A program made the position numbers and the translations under genes. Below the pieces are notes generated by a model. It worked only from the letters and a program-made list of their open reading frames with translations. It did no database searches and was not told the origin of the DNA. A stretch of DNA of 33,590 nucleotides, from positions 1-33,590 of the forward strand of contig CAJXUA010000030.1 in NCBI GenBank assembly GCA_913060695.1, written 5' to 3'. Shown in pieces: positions 1 to 7,586 of the stretch. Each line of letters starts with the position of its first letter. Positions within the stretch are counted from its first letter, which is position 1. This DNA is from an uncultured Gammaproteobacteria bacterium. Its GTDB lineage: Bacteria; Pseudomonadota; Gammaproteobacteria; Pseudomonadales; Pseudohongiellaceae.

Positions 1-45
1 ACACAGAGTAGATCGTCGGCAGCGTCAGATGTGTATAAGAGACAG
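1..45. other. Nextera i5-side sequencing adapter (artefact)
   Basis: This is not native DNA. It parses exactly as the end of the P5 oligo (ACAC, 1-4), an 8-base index AGAGTAGA (5-12, which matches Nextera index S504/N504 as I recall it), the Read 1 primer segment TCGTCGGCAGCGTC (13-26), and the Tn5 mosaic end AGATGTGTATAAGAGACAG (27-45). It is a library-preparation remnant, not a transposon in the genome. The open reading frame running into it on the minus strand gains a false tail ending at a stop inside the adapter. Confidence 0.98.
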
Positions 46-420
46 GCCGAGTGTGTTGAAGCCGAAGTCGATTAGTGTCGCTACAGCCTCAGTACAGTAG
101 CCACAGCCCCAGTAGGGCACACCTATCCAGTAGCCGAACTCTGCCTCATCATCGCGCATGGCAACATAGCTAATAGCGCCAATGAGTGACTGTGTCTGTC
201 TCAGGACAATCGCATAGGAGACAGATGTTCGCGCGTTCCATGCCGCGACATGGCCGCCGATCCATTCCTCAGCAATGCCATCGAGGTAGGGGTGGGGCAA
301 AGCCGCCGTCATATCCGCGATTCGTTTGTCGCCAGCGAGCATCTGTACACGCTTAGCATCGTCCAGAGTGAAGGGCCGAAGAAGTAGTCGCGGGCTATGC
401 AGTATAGGTTGGTCCATCAT
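46..420 (-). CDS. GNAT family N-acetyltransferase (RimJ/RimL-like), 3'-truncated by contig end
   Basis: A probable acetyl-CoA-dependent N-acetyltransferase of the RimJ/RimL type, which modify protein N-termini, small amines or antibiotics; the substrate is unknown. The N-terminus (LHSPRLLLRPFTLDDA) is the usual family opening, and the acetyl-CoA-binding region is recognisable as EFGYWIGVPYWGCGYCTEAV, followed by the start of the next helix. About 125 native residues remain of the usual 170-180; the frame then enters adapter, adding the artefactual residues LSLIHI. Of three possible starts (GTG at 426, ATG at 420 and 417), the ATGs are more likely. It is the last gene of a minus-strand run, 32 bases after the DUF2306 gene. 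Family assignment is good; function is not determined. Confidence 0.8.
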
Positions 421-452
421 GATCACTTATATTATTAGGATCGAATTACTGC

Positions 453-839
453 CTATAGGAACAGCCAGCTGTGTAATAGGCGCCCTGGAGCGAAAGTGAA
501 TGAGCCTGCGATCAGTATCCCCCCTACATAGAGGCCGATCATATTGCCGCGATGTAGCTTTATATTGCCACTGCGTGCGGCGAAATAGGCTCTAGGGACA
601 CTTATCAACACTAGAACACTGAACAGGTGAATGAAGCCGAAGTGCCCGAAGAGCTGGGGACCAACCTCTGCGGTCATAAAAAGAGTTACAAAGGCCGTAA
701 ACAGCATCAACAACATGTAGACCTTGCCCAGCACCCTGTGCAGTGGCGAACCCTTGCGCTTAAGCAACAGAAACGTGCCGATGATGAATGCTGGCACTAC
801 AGTGGCTAGATGAACATAGGCTAGTTGCAGATATGTCAT
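453..839 (-). CDS. DUF2306 family integral membrane protein
   Basis: A small 128-residue membrane protein of the DUF2306 family (predicted membrane protein of unknown function). Four hydrophobic segments are visible, at about residues 5-25, 38-56, 66-85 and 100-120. The conserved polar features of the family are present: an H near residue 10 (YVHLATVVPA), GSPLHRVLGKVYM after the first helix, and KLHRGNMIGLY before the last helix. These His/Arg residues on one membrane face have prompted suggestions of heme or cation binding, but nothing here proves it. The ATG at 839 has a good Shine-Dalgarno (AAGGTGA, 7 bases away) lying in the end of the upstream methyltransferase gene; the two genes are separated by 2 bases and are probably translated together. 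Confidence 0.75.
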   Translation of the reverse strand: MTYLQLAYVHLATVVPAFIIGTFLLLKRKGSPLHRVLGKVYMLLMLFTAFVTLFMTAEVGPQLFGHFGFIHLFSVLVLISVPRAYFAARSGNIKLHRGNMIGLYVGGILIAGSFTFAPGRLLHSWLFL

Positions 840-841
840 TA

Positions 842-1471
842 CTAAATCACCTTAGCGTAGAAGAACAGATCGATTGTGTCTGCCCTATCATTTTGAGGGT
901 AGGCTTTGCGTTCAAGCGCTAGTATTTCAAAACCATTTTTATTTAGAAGGTCTTGCAGAAATTCTTCGTTGTAGAAATAGGTGTACACTCGATCTTCGCG
1001 CTCTGGATCTTGGTAGCCAGAGTCCGCATAGTCTCCTGCCATAGTACTGAGATATAGAATACCGCCGGCTCGCAACATGGAGCGCGCATCACTTACAAAT
1101 TTTTCTACTTCTGCTTTGTCTAGATAGGCCACACAGAAGCCCGCGATGACCGCGTCGAAGTGTTTGCCTATCGATACTATGTCGCGGCTATCGCGAAGTT
1201 CGAAAACACCCGAAGGAATAGCTGCTCGCGCAAGGGCCAGCATAGAAGGAGCCAGATCTGTACCATGGACTCGAAGCTTCAAATGACGGCCGAGCAAATA
1301 GTGGCTAATAGTTGCTGGCCCGCAGGCCACATCAAGAATACTCGCACCATCCGCGATTAGTGTGCTTAGTTTCTCGTAAGTCTTCGCATAGGGCTCATAC
1401 GCTGCGAATTTTTCTTGATAAGGCTTGGCGTACTTATCGAAAGTGTTGACTGTCTCTGTTAGCTTGTCCAT
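842..1471 (-). CDS. class I SAM-dependent methyltransferase
   Basis: A 209-residue Rossmann-fold methyltransferase. Motif I (ILDVACGPATISHYL, about residues 45-59) binds the methionine part of SAM, and the acidic end of strand 2 is at GTDLAPSMLALA (about 70-81). A post-I segment FELRDSRDI and motif IV-like FDAVIAGFCVAYLD follow, then a GGILYLSTM strand. This matches the Methyltransf_25/UbiE-like group that acts on small molecules. The N-terminus (FDKYAKPYQEKFAAYEPYAK) resembles those of methyltransferases fused or linked to metabolite detoxification. The substrate cannot be read from the sequence. It lies 25 bases after the DUF1697 gene and 2 bases before the DUF2306 gene in the same direction, so it is probably one transcript. 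Confidence 0.8.
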   Translation of the reverse strand: MDKLTETVNTFDKYAKPYQEKFAAYEPYAKTYEKLSTLIADGASILDVACGPATISHYLLGRHLKLRVHGTDLAPSMLALARAAIPSGVFELRDSRDIVSIGKHFDAVIAGFCVAYLDKAEVEKFVSDARSMLRAGGILYLSTMAGDYADSGYQDPEREDRVYTYFYNEEFLQDLLNKNGFEILALERKAYPQNDRADTIDLFFYAKVI

Positions 1472-1496
1472 AGAAGCGTTTCTCTAATTGCCCAAA

Positions 1497-2027
1497 TCAG
1501 ATTTCACTTAATTGAGCTAATTTTACAATGCTATTCCAGTTACGCGCTGTCGTGGGCACTCCAAGGATTTTCTCCACACGCGCAGCCAGTTTTGATCTCC
1601 CAAACCCATCTGGAGCATACAAATAGAATATACGTTCCTTTAAATGATACTGCTCTGAATCTGTCTTAATTTTCGCTAGCTCTACTAATTTGTCCGTTTC
1701 TGGATCTTGCGCGAGAAAGAAAAAATGAATGCTTTTAGGATCATCAACAGGAAATGGGTTATTGTCTATTGCCCTAGTCAAGTCCGCCTTGCTCAGCAAC
1801 AGCAGCTGCGGCGTAAATCCCTTCAACTCCTGAACCTTTTGCGTGAGCTTTTCACTCCAATCCTGTCTTAGCGCAATTGCGCTTGTGAAAACCACATTGC
1901 CACTTTGAATATATGTACTTACATCGCTCGCGCCCAGAGACTGGAATATAGACACGAGCTCTTTCATGGGTAATATGTTTTTACCGCCGACATTAATACC
2001 ACGTAGCAGCGCGATGTATTTATCCAT
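1497..2027 (-). CDS. DUF1697 domain-containing protein
   Basis: A 176-residue protein that is a full-length DUF1697 member. The family signature is clear: MDKYIALLRGINVGGKN at the N-terminus, then LGASDVSTYIQSGNVVF, and the C-terminal AARVEKILGVPTTARNWNSI segment. The biochemical role of DUF1697 is not established. I chose the ATG at 2027 because homologues begin exactly at the aligned methionine; the longer frame to 2060 would add 11 residues overlapping the upstream glutathione transferase gene. A GAGTG element sits 9 bases before the start. Only 4 bases separate it from the upstream stop, indicating co-transcription and probably translational coupling. Confidence 0.82.
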   Translation of the reverse strand: MDKYIALLRGINVGGKNILPMKELVSIFQSLGASDVSTYIQSGNVVFTSAIALRQDWSEKLTQKVQELKGFTPQLLLLSKADLTRAIDNNPFPVDDPKSIHFFFLAQDPETDKLVELAKIKTDSEQYHLKERIFYLYAPDGFGRSKLAARVEKILGVPTTARNWNSIVKLAQLSEI

Positions 2028-2031
2028 CGTG

Positions 2032-2643
2032 TTATTCACTCTGCGTTGGCATCGCCACATAGGATGGGAGCTTCTCTATGTCCCTAAACCAACGCAATAT
2101 GTGAGGGTAGCCTGCGAGATCGAAGCCACCCTCATGAGCTACCTGTGTATAGGCATAGAGTGCGATATCTGCGATTGTAATGTTCTCACCGACAATATAG
2201 TTCTGCCGAGATAGCTGTTCATTCATGATCGCTAGGGCCTTATGACCGCCTTCTTGCTTGCCGTGGTACTCCGCCTCTCGCTCCTTAGGTAGACCTAGGT
2301 ATTTTTTGATATAGCGGGCCGTAGCAATATAGGGTTCGTGGCTATACTGTTCAAAGAACATCCATTGCAGTACCTTAGCCCTGTCCCAGCGCGATTGCGG
2401 TAGAAACGACGTACCATCGGCTAGGTAGTTGAGAATCGCATTAGACTCCCATAGAGTCTTGCCATCTCCAAAATCCAGCACAGGAATACGCGCGTTTGGA
2501 TTCAACCGTTTGAATGCCTCGGTATGGGTTTCCTTCGCAAGAATATTCACGTGGAGCCATTCATATTCGGTACCCAAAAATTCCAATAGAAGTTTAATCT
2601 TGTAGCAATTCCCGGACAGGATATCTCCGTATACCTTAATCAT
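2032..2643 (-). CDS. glutathione S-transferase family protein
   Basis: A 203-residue cytosolic glutathione transferase. Residues 1-78 form the thioredoxin-fold GSH-binding domain: a candidate catalytic Ser10 in ILSGNCYKIKLLLEF, the cis-proline Pro54 in NARIPVLD, and the Glu66-Ser67 pair (LWESNAILNYLA) that binds the gamma-glutamyl group. Residues about 85-203 form the helical domain, with the N-capping/hydrophobic staple segment ITIADIALYAYTQVA. Likely roles are conjugation or reduction of electrophiles or hydroperoxides. The start ATG at 2643 has a strong GGAGAGA ribosome site 6 bases upstream. It appears to head the DUF1697, methyltransferase, DUF2306 and GNAT series on the minus strand. 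Confidence 0.88.
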   Translation of the reverse strand: MIKVYGDILSGNCYKIKLLLEFLGTEYEWLHVNILAKETHTEAFKRLNPNARIPVLDFGDGKTLWESNAILNYLADGTSFLPQSRWDRAKVLQWMFFEQYSHEPYIATARYIKKYLGLPKEREAEYHGKQEGGHKALAIMNEQLSRQNYIVGENITIADIALYAYTQVAHEGGFDLAGYPHILRWFRDIEKLPSYVAMPTQSE

Positions 2644-2699
2644 TTGTTCTCTCCACTAATTTTTTCATGCTTAGCTAAATTCCCGCATTAACTGAATGA

Positions 2700-3326
2700 T
2701 TAGCGGGCATGATCGAACGCAACAAATGCGCCGAGGCCGATCATAATGCCCCCTGCGCCTCTATTCATATTGCGGGCGGCCCGAGGGCTATTGTCTAGAA
2801 ATGGCATCAGGCGCGTAGTACCGAACACTACAGTGAAATCTGCCAGCATATTGAATAGCACACAGATCAAGCCCAGCAGTAGAAATTGCGGCATTAACGC
2901 TGCGCTCTGATCCACAAATTGCGGAATGAAGGCTAGAAAGAACAGAGCCGTCTTCACATTGAAGATCTCAGTAAAGGCGCCCTCCAAGAACACTCGTCTG
3001 CCGCCTGAGGCCTGCACAGGAAGTTGACGCATAGAGAACTTGGCCTGCTGCAAGGTGCGCACCCCAAGATAAACAAGATATGCGGCACCTAAATACTTGA
3101 CCAATGTAAACGCCTCTGCCGAGGCCAACAGTAGGGCTGAGAGACCAATGGCCGATATCGCCACATGTACAAGCCCACCCGTTGCCGCTCCTAGTGTCGA
3201 GGCGATGCCATCGACTCTGCCCCCTGCCACAGTACGCGCCATAACATACAGAATACTCGGCCCTGGCGTGAAAGCTAGGACCACAGCGGCAATCAAGAAG
3301 GGAATAAGATTAATGGGTTCCGGCAT
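2700..3326 (-). CDS. LysE/RhtB family amino acid exporter (copy 1)
   Basis: A 208-residue inner-membrane exporter of the LysE/RhtB family, which expel amino acids or their derivatives. The family signature LAFTPGPSILYVMARTVAGG is at about residues 17-36, followed by GAATGGLVHVAISAIGLSALL and, after the central loop, NVKTALFFLAFIPQFV. Six hydrophobic segments are apparent. The frame also has an ATG at 3335, but an AAAGGA motif would directly touch that codon while lying 8 bases from the ATG at 3326, so I chose the shorter start. It follows a second LysE gene by 25 bases. Closest known subgroup is the RhtB/threonine-homoserine type, but substrate cannot be assigned. Confidence 0.86.
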   Translation of the reverse strand: MPEPINLIPFLIAAVVLAFTPGPSILYVMARTVAGGRVDGIASTLGAATGGLVHVAISAIGLSALLLASAEAFTLVKYLGAAYLVYLGVRTLQQAKFSMRQLPVQASGGRRVFLEGAFTEIFNVKTALFFLAFIPQFVDQSAALMPQFLLLGLICVLFNMLADFTVVFGTTRLMPFLDNSPRAARNMNRGAGGIMIGLGAFVAFDHAR

Positions 3327-3351
3327 GTAGTACATCCTTTTAGCTTGACGC

Positions 3352-3978
3352 TTACTGTTGTGTACTTAGCAGTTTAATTGCCAATGTGCCGAACACTACG
3401 CTCGCGACTCGGTTCAGATTGCGTTGAGCCGTTTCTGAACGACTCAGTCGCTCCCCTAAGGTCCCTGCGAGGGCAGCGATCGCAGCAAACACTACTAGTG
3501 TTGCGCAAATAAAAAGTGCGCCAAGAATCATCATTTGTATAACGACAGAGCCTCGGTCCGGAGACGCGAATTGCGGAAGAAACGCTAGAAAGAAAATCGA
3601 GACCTTTGGGTTAGTAATATTCATATAGATGCCGCGGCGGTACAGAGCCCCGTAGGAGCGTGCAGTACTAGTCACATCACTCAAAGACGCCGGAGCGGCG
3701 CGCCACGCCAGCCAGGCAAGATAAAGCAGATAGCCAGCACCAACTAGTTTTAAGACTGTGAAAGCCACTGCAGAGGTCTGAAAAATCACCGCGATACCCA
3801 ATGCGACCGCTGCGGTATGGACGAGCAAGCCTGTACATAGACCTAGTGTGACCAACAAACCCGAGACGCGCCCATATAATGCTGACTGCGTTAGTACAAA
3901 TACATTGTCAGGGCCGGGCGCTAAGCTAAGTAGTACCGCTGCGATTAGAAAGCTAATCAAGGAGTCGATGGGTATCAT
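3352..3978 (-). CDS. LysE/RhtB family amino acid exporter (copy 2)
   Basis: A 208-residue LysE-type exporter, homologous to its downstream neighbour but clearly diverged. The signature LSLAPGPDNVFVLTQSALYG is at about residues 17-36; the aspartate after APGP is the commoner form of the motif, whereas the neighbour has a serine there. Later landmarks are GLCTGLLVHTAAVALGIAVI and NITNPKVSIFFLAFLPQFA. No strong ribosome site precedes the ATG at 3978; AAGAT about 9 bases upstream is the best candidate. The tandem arrangement suggests an old duplication or a pair with different substrates. Confidence 0.87.
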   Translation of the reverse strand: MIPIDSLISFLIAAVLLSLAPGPDNVFVLTQSALYGRVSGLLVTLGLCTGLLVHTAAVALGIAVIFQTSAVAFTVLKLVGAGYLLYLAWLAWRAAPASLSDVTSTARSYGALYRRGIYMNITNPKVSIFFLAFLPQFASPDRGSVVIQMMILGALFICATLVVFAAIAALAGTLGERLSRSETAQRNLNRVASVVFGTLAIKLLSTQQ

Positions 3979-4028
3979 AGAGTCGATCTTGTAATTGCTA
4001 TTAGATTTTGCGGTTTAAAAATAGTGGG

Positions 4029-4796
4029 CTAGTCATTCTCCATATCTCGATTCACGGTCAAAGCACTCCACGCTTGGCATACTGGCATAACCTCTAGCGT
4101 GTTCACATTGACGTGGGAAGGCACTGAGGTGACCCAATAAATAATGTCGGCGATATCCTCGGCCGTCATAGGTTTGGTGCCAGCATAAACTTTGTCCGCT
4201 CGCTCAGCATCGCCTTTGAAACGCACATTGGAGAAATTTGTTTGCGCCATGCCAGGTTCGATATTGCTCACTCGCACATGTTTACCGAGTAAATCAGCCC
4301 GCAATGCGCGAGAAAAATTCTGCACGAATGCCTTGCTTGCACCATAGGTATTGCCACCTGGATAGGGCCAGTTTCCCGCGGTAGAGCCGATGTTGATGAT
4401 ATGCCCTGTGTCGCGCTCGACCATCGATGGCAGTACGGCACGCGTGACTCGTAGCAGGCCAGTGATATTGGTATCGATCATGGTTTCCCAGTTCGCGAAA
4501 TCTGCTTCATAGGCAGGCTCTACACCTAGGGCGAGACCGGCACTATTCACTAGTACGTCGATCTGTTGAAACTGTTCCGGGAGATCTGCGAAGAAAGAAG
4601 CGACAGAGTCTGCGCTGCTCACATCCATTGCCGCGTAATACACCGAGCAGAGTGGGCTCAGCTCCTGCGCTAAATCTTGTAACTTATCGAGACTACGCGC
4701 GGCGAGAACCAACGCGCATTGCTCTTTGGCAAACCTGCGTGCAGCGGCCTGCCCGAAACCAGACGAAGCACCGGTAATCATGACGGTCTTTGCCAT
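4029..4796 (-). CDS. YdfG-like NADP-dependent short-chain dehydrogenase
   Basis: A 255-residue classical short-chain dehydrogenase/reductase. The nucleotide-binding motif TGASSGFG is at residues 8-15, NSAG at 84-87, and the catalytic tetrad is complete: Asn110, Ser138, Tyr151 and Lys155 (YGASK). The C-terminal EPGMAQTNFSNVRFKGD stretch is a hallmark of the YdfG group, which oxidises L-allo-threonine, serine and 3-hydroxy acids and also reduces malonic semialdehyde; this subgroup assignment is an inference from that stretch. ARS at positions 33-35 fits an NADP preference. The ribosome site (GGAGGGAGAG) is very strong. It lies 26 bases after the SH3-domain gene. Confidence 0.9.
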   Translation of the reverse strand: MAKTVMITGASSGFGQAAARRFAKEQCALVLAARSLDKLQDLAQELSPLCSVYYAAMDVSSADSVASFFADLPEQFQQIDVLVNSAGLALGVEPAYEADFANWETMIDTNITGLLRVTRAVLPSMVERDTGHIINIGSTAGNWPYPGGNTYGASKAFVQNFSRALRADLLGKHVRVSNIEPGMAQTNFSNVRFKGDAERADKVYAGTKPMTAEDIADIIYWVTSVPSHVNVNTLEVMPVCQAWSALTVNRDMEND

Positions 4797-4822
4797 TACT
4801 CTCTCCCTCCCTGCTACTGCGC

Positions 4823-5173
4823 TTATATTTTCGCACCAAAATTAACAGTCTTAGCAGGCACCCAGCCAAGTTGACCTTCATTGGTCTCCAATAGATACCA
4901 TTCGTTTAGCTCGCGTATGACTTTGAGCTTCTGCCCCATAGTCGTGCTTAATTCGAAGGCGTTGTAATCCATATTGGCCACTCCGGTGTTGCTGTTTTCC
5001 TCACGATCGAAATACTGCACTGGCGCCCAACCCTCTTTACCATCTTTGGCTTTAGCGAGAATCCAACCAGGATATTCGGTATCCATCTCCCCTAACTCTA
5101 TGGCTTCACCTTTCTTGAATTTAATAGGGTTCGGGTAGTGGGACGTATAAGGCTCGATCACAATAACGTTCAT
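4823..5173 (-). CDS. small protein with two SH3-like domains
   Basis: A 116-residue protein without signal peptide or membrane segment. It has two SH3-like barrels: residues about 1-54 (PYTSHYPNPIKFKKGEAI, then GWILAKAKDGKEGWAPVQYF) and about 67-112 (YNAFELSTTMGQKLKVI, then WYLLETNEGQLGWVPAKTV). The repeated pattern W-x-L-x-(8-9)-GW-(A/V)-P is typical of variant SH3 domains found in bacterial proteins. It probably mediates protein or peptide binding, but no partner is evident. The ATG at 5173 has a good AGAGGAAA ribosome site, and the gene starts just past the remains of a HAD hydrolase gene (stop at 5197). Confidence 0.72.
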   Translation of the reverse strand: MNVIVIEPYTSHYPNPIKFKKGEAIELGEMDTEYPGWILAKAKDGKEGWAPVQYFDREENSNTGVANMDYNAFELSTTMGQKLKVIRELNEWYLLETNEGQLGWVPAKTVNFGAKI

Positions 5174-5196
5174 GCTTTCCTCTTTCGATTAGATGT

Positions 5197-5473
5197 TTAG
5201 TGTGTGGATGTATCGTTTTGGATGACATTCAAGGCATCGTGGATAGACTTGCGTCTGTCGGGCTTCTACATTGAAAACCCTTTAACCGAGTGCCATAGCC
5301 GGTTCTATGCCTGCTGCTAAGTTGTCTCCAATCATGACACAGTCTTGTGCTGCTAGGCCCAATTAGTCGAGTGCGTGTTGGAAAAATTTGCTCTCTGGCT
5401 TTCGAGTGCCGCAATCCGCTGGCGTGACGACATGAGTAAAATGAGTGTCGAGGCCTAAATTGCGCAATTCCCC
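5197..5473 (-). pseudogene. HAD-superfamily hydrolase, C-terminal relic with two stops and a frameshift
   Basis: Translating the minus strand from 5473 gives a clear C-terminal half of a HAD phosphatase: ELRNLGLDTHF, then VVTPADCGTRKPESKFFQ (motif III Lys region), then DCVMIGDNLAAGIEPAMALG (motif IV acidic loop). The frame is interrupted by TAA at 5363-5365 (between HALD and LGLAAQD) and TAA at 5282-5284 (after AMALG). Near 5255 the homology shifts by +1, and in that frame SIHDALNVIQNDTSTH runs to a TAA at 5197-5199, as expected of a family C-terminus. The N-terminal half with the nucleophile DxDxT motif is absent: the relic abuts the stop of the upstream acyltransferase gene. The interpretation as a decayed gene is strong; the exact HAD subfamily is uncertain. 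Confidence 0.85.
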
Positions 5474-6619
5474 CTAGGGCGCCTTGAAGGGCAGCATCGT
5501 ACTGGCTTGGTCACGGTACTGATGGATATAGTCGCGTTCTTCTTCTAAGTAATTGGCAATAGCGACATCGAACTGCGGGTCGGCTATCCAGTGGTTAGAA
5601 TAGGTCGTGATCGGCTCGAAGCCTCTCTGGATCTTGTGCTCGCCCTGGGCTCCCGAGTCGAAAGACTGCAGACCATTGTCTATGCAAAATTCGATGCCTT
5701 GGTAATAACAAGTCTCGAAGTGTAGAAACTGATACTCCTGCTGGCAACCCCAATAACGGCCATACAGTTTGTTTTCATCTCGAAGGCTCAGCGCAGCGGC
5801 AATGGGCTGGCCTTCGTGCAACGCAAGTACAAGCAATAAGTGCTCTGGCAGGGTTTCCCCTAAAGTTGTGAAGAAGGATAAATCGAGATAGGCCTGCTGT
5901 CCGCGCACATGATAGGTGTTCTGATAGAACTGATAGAAAATCCCCCACATAGACTCACTGATTTGCGCGCCCGAATAGCGTTCAAACTGAATATTCGCCT
6001 CCTGCACGGCGCGTCGTTCCTTACGCAGGTTCTTGCGCTTGCGCGAATTGAAGGACTCTAAATAGTGCTCGAAGGATGTGTAAGCCCGATTAAACCAATG
6101 GAACTGCGTGGCGATGCGCTGATGCGCGCCTTGCGTGGCGAGCAGTTCACTCTCCGTCTTAGTTGGGAATAGCACGTGCCAGCTGCTCATACCGAGACGC
6201 TTCGCCTCTTCGATCACAGCCATGCTGATGGCCTTGGCGATAACATCAAAGTCCTCGTCGGGGGCGATAAGGAGCCTAGTGGCATAACTTGGTGTAAACG
6301 GCACAGCGCTGAGTAATTTAGGATAGTAGTGTCGAGCGTTCTGCCTGTAAGCATCTGCCCAAGACCAGTCGAATACATACTCACCGTAGGAGTGGTCCTT
6401 GATATAGAGTGGCAGTGCGGCAACGGCCTTGTGGCCGCGCAGAACTAGCAAATGATGAGGCTGCCAACCGGTGCGCGCGCTAACACTACCGCTACTCTCT
6501 AAAGCGAGAAGAAATTCGTGTTGTAGAAACGGGCTGGCTTTATCGACCAGCGCATTCCATGTTCCGCTCGGAATATCGGCTATACGCGGATGAAAGCGAA
6601 ATTCTAAGCTTACTGCCAA
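5474..6619 (-). CDS. COG3146 (DUF482) GNAT-like N-acyltransferase
   Basis: A 381-residue cytoplasmic protein of the COG3146/DUF482 family, predicted N-acyltransferases with a FemAB/GNAT fold. Diagnostic stretches are the basic RKRKNLRKERRAV near residue 195, then YGRYWGCQQEYQFLHFE and the near-invariant FDSGAQGEHKIQRGFEP. FemAB relatives attach amino acids to cell-wall precursors, but the role of COG3146 proteins is not established. The start is TTG at 6619, supported by AGGGAA six bases upstream and by the lack of another in-frame start nearby. It is divergent from the RpiR-type regulator, with 94 bases between. Downstream it runs into the HAD relic, whose frame continues directly after this gene's TAG. 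Confidence 0.85.
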   Translation of the reverse strand: MAVSLEFRFHPRIADIPSGTWNALVDKASPFLQHEFLLALESSGSVSARTGWQPHHLLVLRGHKAVAALPLYIKDHSYGEYVFDWSWADAYRQNARHYYPKLLSAVPFTPSYATRLLIAPDEDFDVIAKAISMAVIEEAKRLGMSSWHVLFPTKTESELLATQGAHQRIATQFHWFNRAYTSFEHYLESFNSRKRKNLRKERRAVQEANIQFERYSGAQISESMWGIFYQFYQNTYHVRGQQAYLDLSFFTTLGETLPEHLLLVLALHEGQPIAAALSLRDENKLYGRYWGCQQEYQFLHFETCYYQGIEFCIDNGLQSFDSGAQGEHKIQRGFEPITTYSNHWIADPQFDVAIANYLEEERDYIHQYRDQASTMLPFKAP

Positions 6620-6631
6620 AGCGATTCCCTA

Positions 6632-6646
6632 GCGTCTTCAAGACGC
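6632..6646. repeat. perfect inverted repeat in a divergent promoter region
   Basis: Arms GCGTCTT and AAGACGC (7 bases each) are separated by a single C. It lies between the TTG of the acyltransferase gene (6619) and the GTG of the RpiR-type regulator (6714), a typical place for an operator. It would also form a hairpin just upstream of the acyltransferase ribosome site. The bound protein, if any, is unknown; it does not look like the usual HexR operator. Confidence 0.35.
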
Positions 6647-6713
6647 GTTCGTGGTAGTTAGATGCCTGTATTTCCTGCTATATTGCGGGCTGATTCGTGC
6701 CAAAGGATATCGC

Positions 6714-7568
6714 GTGGAATCGCTAAACCCGATCAATAAAATCAAGGAACACCGAGACGCTCTGCGCAAATCTGAGCGCAAGGTTGCCGACTTCATTCTG
6801 GACAACAGTGCCGCGTTGATCAATATGCGGATTGTCGATGTTGCCTCAAGCGCTCAGGTCAGTGAGCCAACCGTGTTGCGCTTCTGCCGCGCGCTTGGCT
6901 ACGACGGTTTCCAATCTTTTAAACTGCAACTGGCCCAACATCTTGGCACTAACAGTAGTTATTCGCAGTTCTCCGTCGACGACGCAGATACAGCCGCAGA
7001 CCTATGCAACAAAGTGTTCGATTCGACTATTGGCTCGCTACTCACGGTGCGAGACCAGCTCGACGCCACGGTGCTAGAAACGGCTATTAACAAGCTTAGC
7101 CACGCCAACCGAGTAGAGTTCTATGGCTTCGGGGCCTCCGGTTCGGTGGCGGCCGATGCGCAACACAAGTTCTTCCGTCTACAAGTCTCGACAGCGGCTT
7201 ATACCGACCCACATATTCAACTGATGTCGGCGATCTCCTTGGGAGAGAAAGACGTGGTCGTCGCTATCTCGCAGTCGGGCCGCACTAAGGCCTTGATTCA
7301 AAGTGTGAATCTCGCGATGGAGGCAGGTGCAACGGTAATTGGGCTTGCTCCGGCTAACACGCCCTTGAGCGAGCTGTGTAGCATCGCCATCCATGTGAAC
7401 GTCGAGGAAGACCAACACGAGTTTACCCCGGTGTCGTCTCGAATCGCTCATCTACTAGTAATTGACGTGCTTGCGATGGGAGTGGCGCGCTATCGCAAGG
7501 CCTTACTGAAGGATCACCTGAAGCGGATGAATAAGAACCTGAGAACGCTGCGAACCTATAAGAGCTAA
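6714..7568 (+). CDS. HexR-like RpiR/SIS family transcriptional regulator
   Basis: A 284-residue transcription factor. The N-terminal RpiR helix-turn-helix spans about residues 5-75 (LRKSERKVADFIL, then VDVASSAQVSEPTVLRFCRALGY). The C-terminal SIS domain, about 125-265, has GFGASGSVAADAQHKFFRL, ISQSGRTKALIQSV and TPVSSRIAHLLVIDVLA. The DAQHKFFR segment and overall layout match HexR, which senses 2-keto-3-deoxy-6-phosphogluconate and represses Entner-Doudoroff and central carbon genes in Pseudomonas; the specific ligand here is inference. I chose GTG at 6714 because AAAGGAT lies 5 bases before it and homologues start there; a longer frame to 6651 lacks a ribosome site. No sugar-metabolism genes adjoin it, so it may act on distant targets. 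It converges on the CNNM/CBS gene with 18 bases between. Confidence 0.87.
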   Translation: MESLNPINKIKEHRDALRKSERKVADFILDNSAALINMRIVDVASSAQVSEPTVLRFCRALGYDGFQSFKLQLAQHLGTNSSYSQFSVDDADTAADLCNKVFDSTIGSLLTVRDQLDATVLETAINKLSHANRVEFYGFGASGSVAADAQHKFFRLQVSTAAYTDPHIQLMSAISLGEKDVVVAISQSGRTKALIQSVNLAMEAGATVIGLAPANTPLSELCSIAIHVNVEEDQHEFTPVSSRIAHLLVIDVLAMGVARYRKALLKDHLKRMNKNLRTLRTYKS

Positions 7569-7586
7569 TCGCTAGGGCAAGCGCTC

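Noticed and set aside
27-45. Tn5/IS50 mosaic end suggesting a transposon
   Set aside because: It is flanked by sequencing primer and index bases and matches a library adapter in full; there is no transposase or target duplication.
7569-7586. CGCT/AGCG hairpin between the convergent regulator and CNNM genes as a terminator
   Set aside because: Only a four-base stem and no T-tract.
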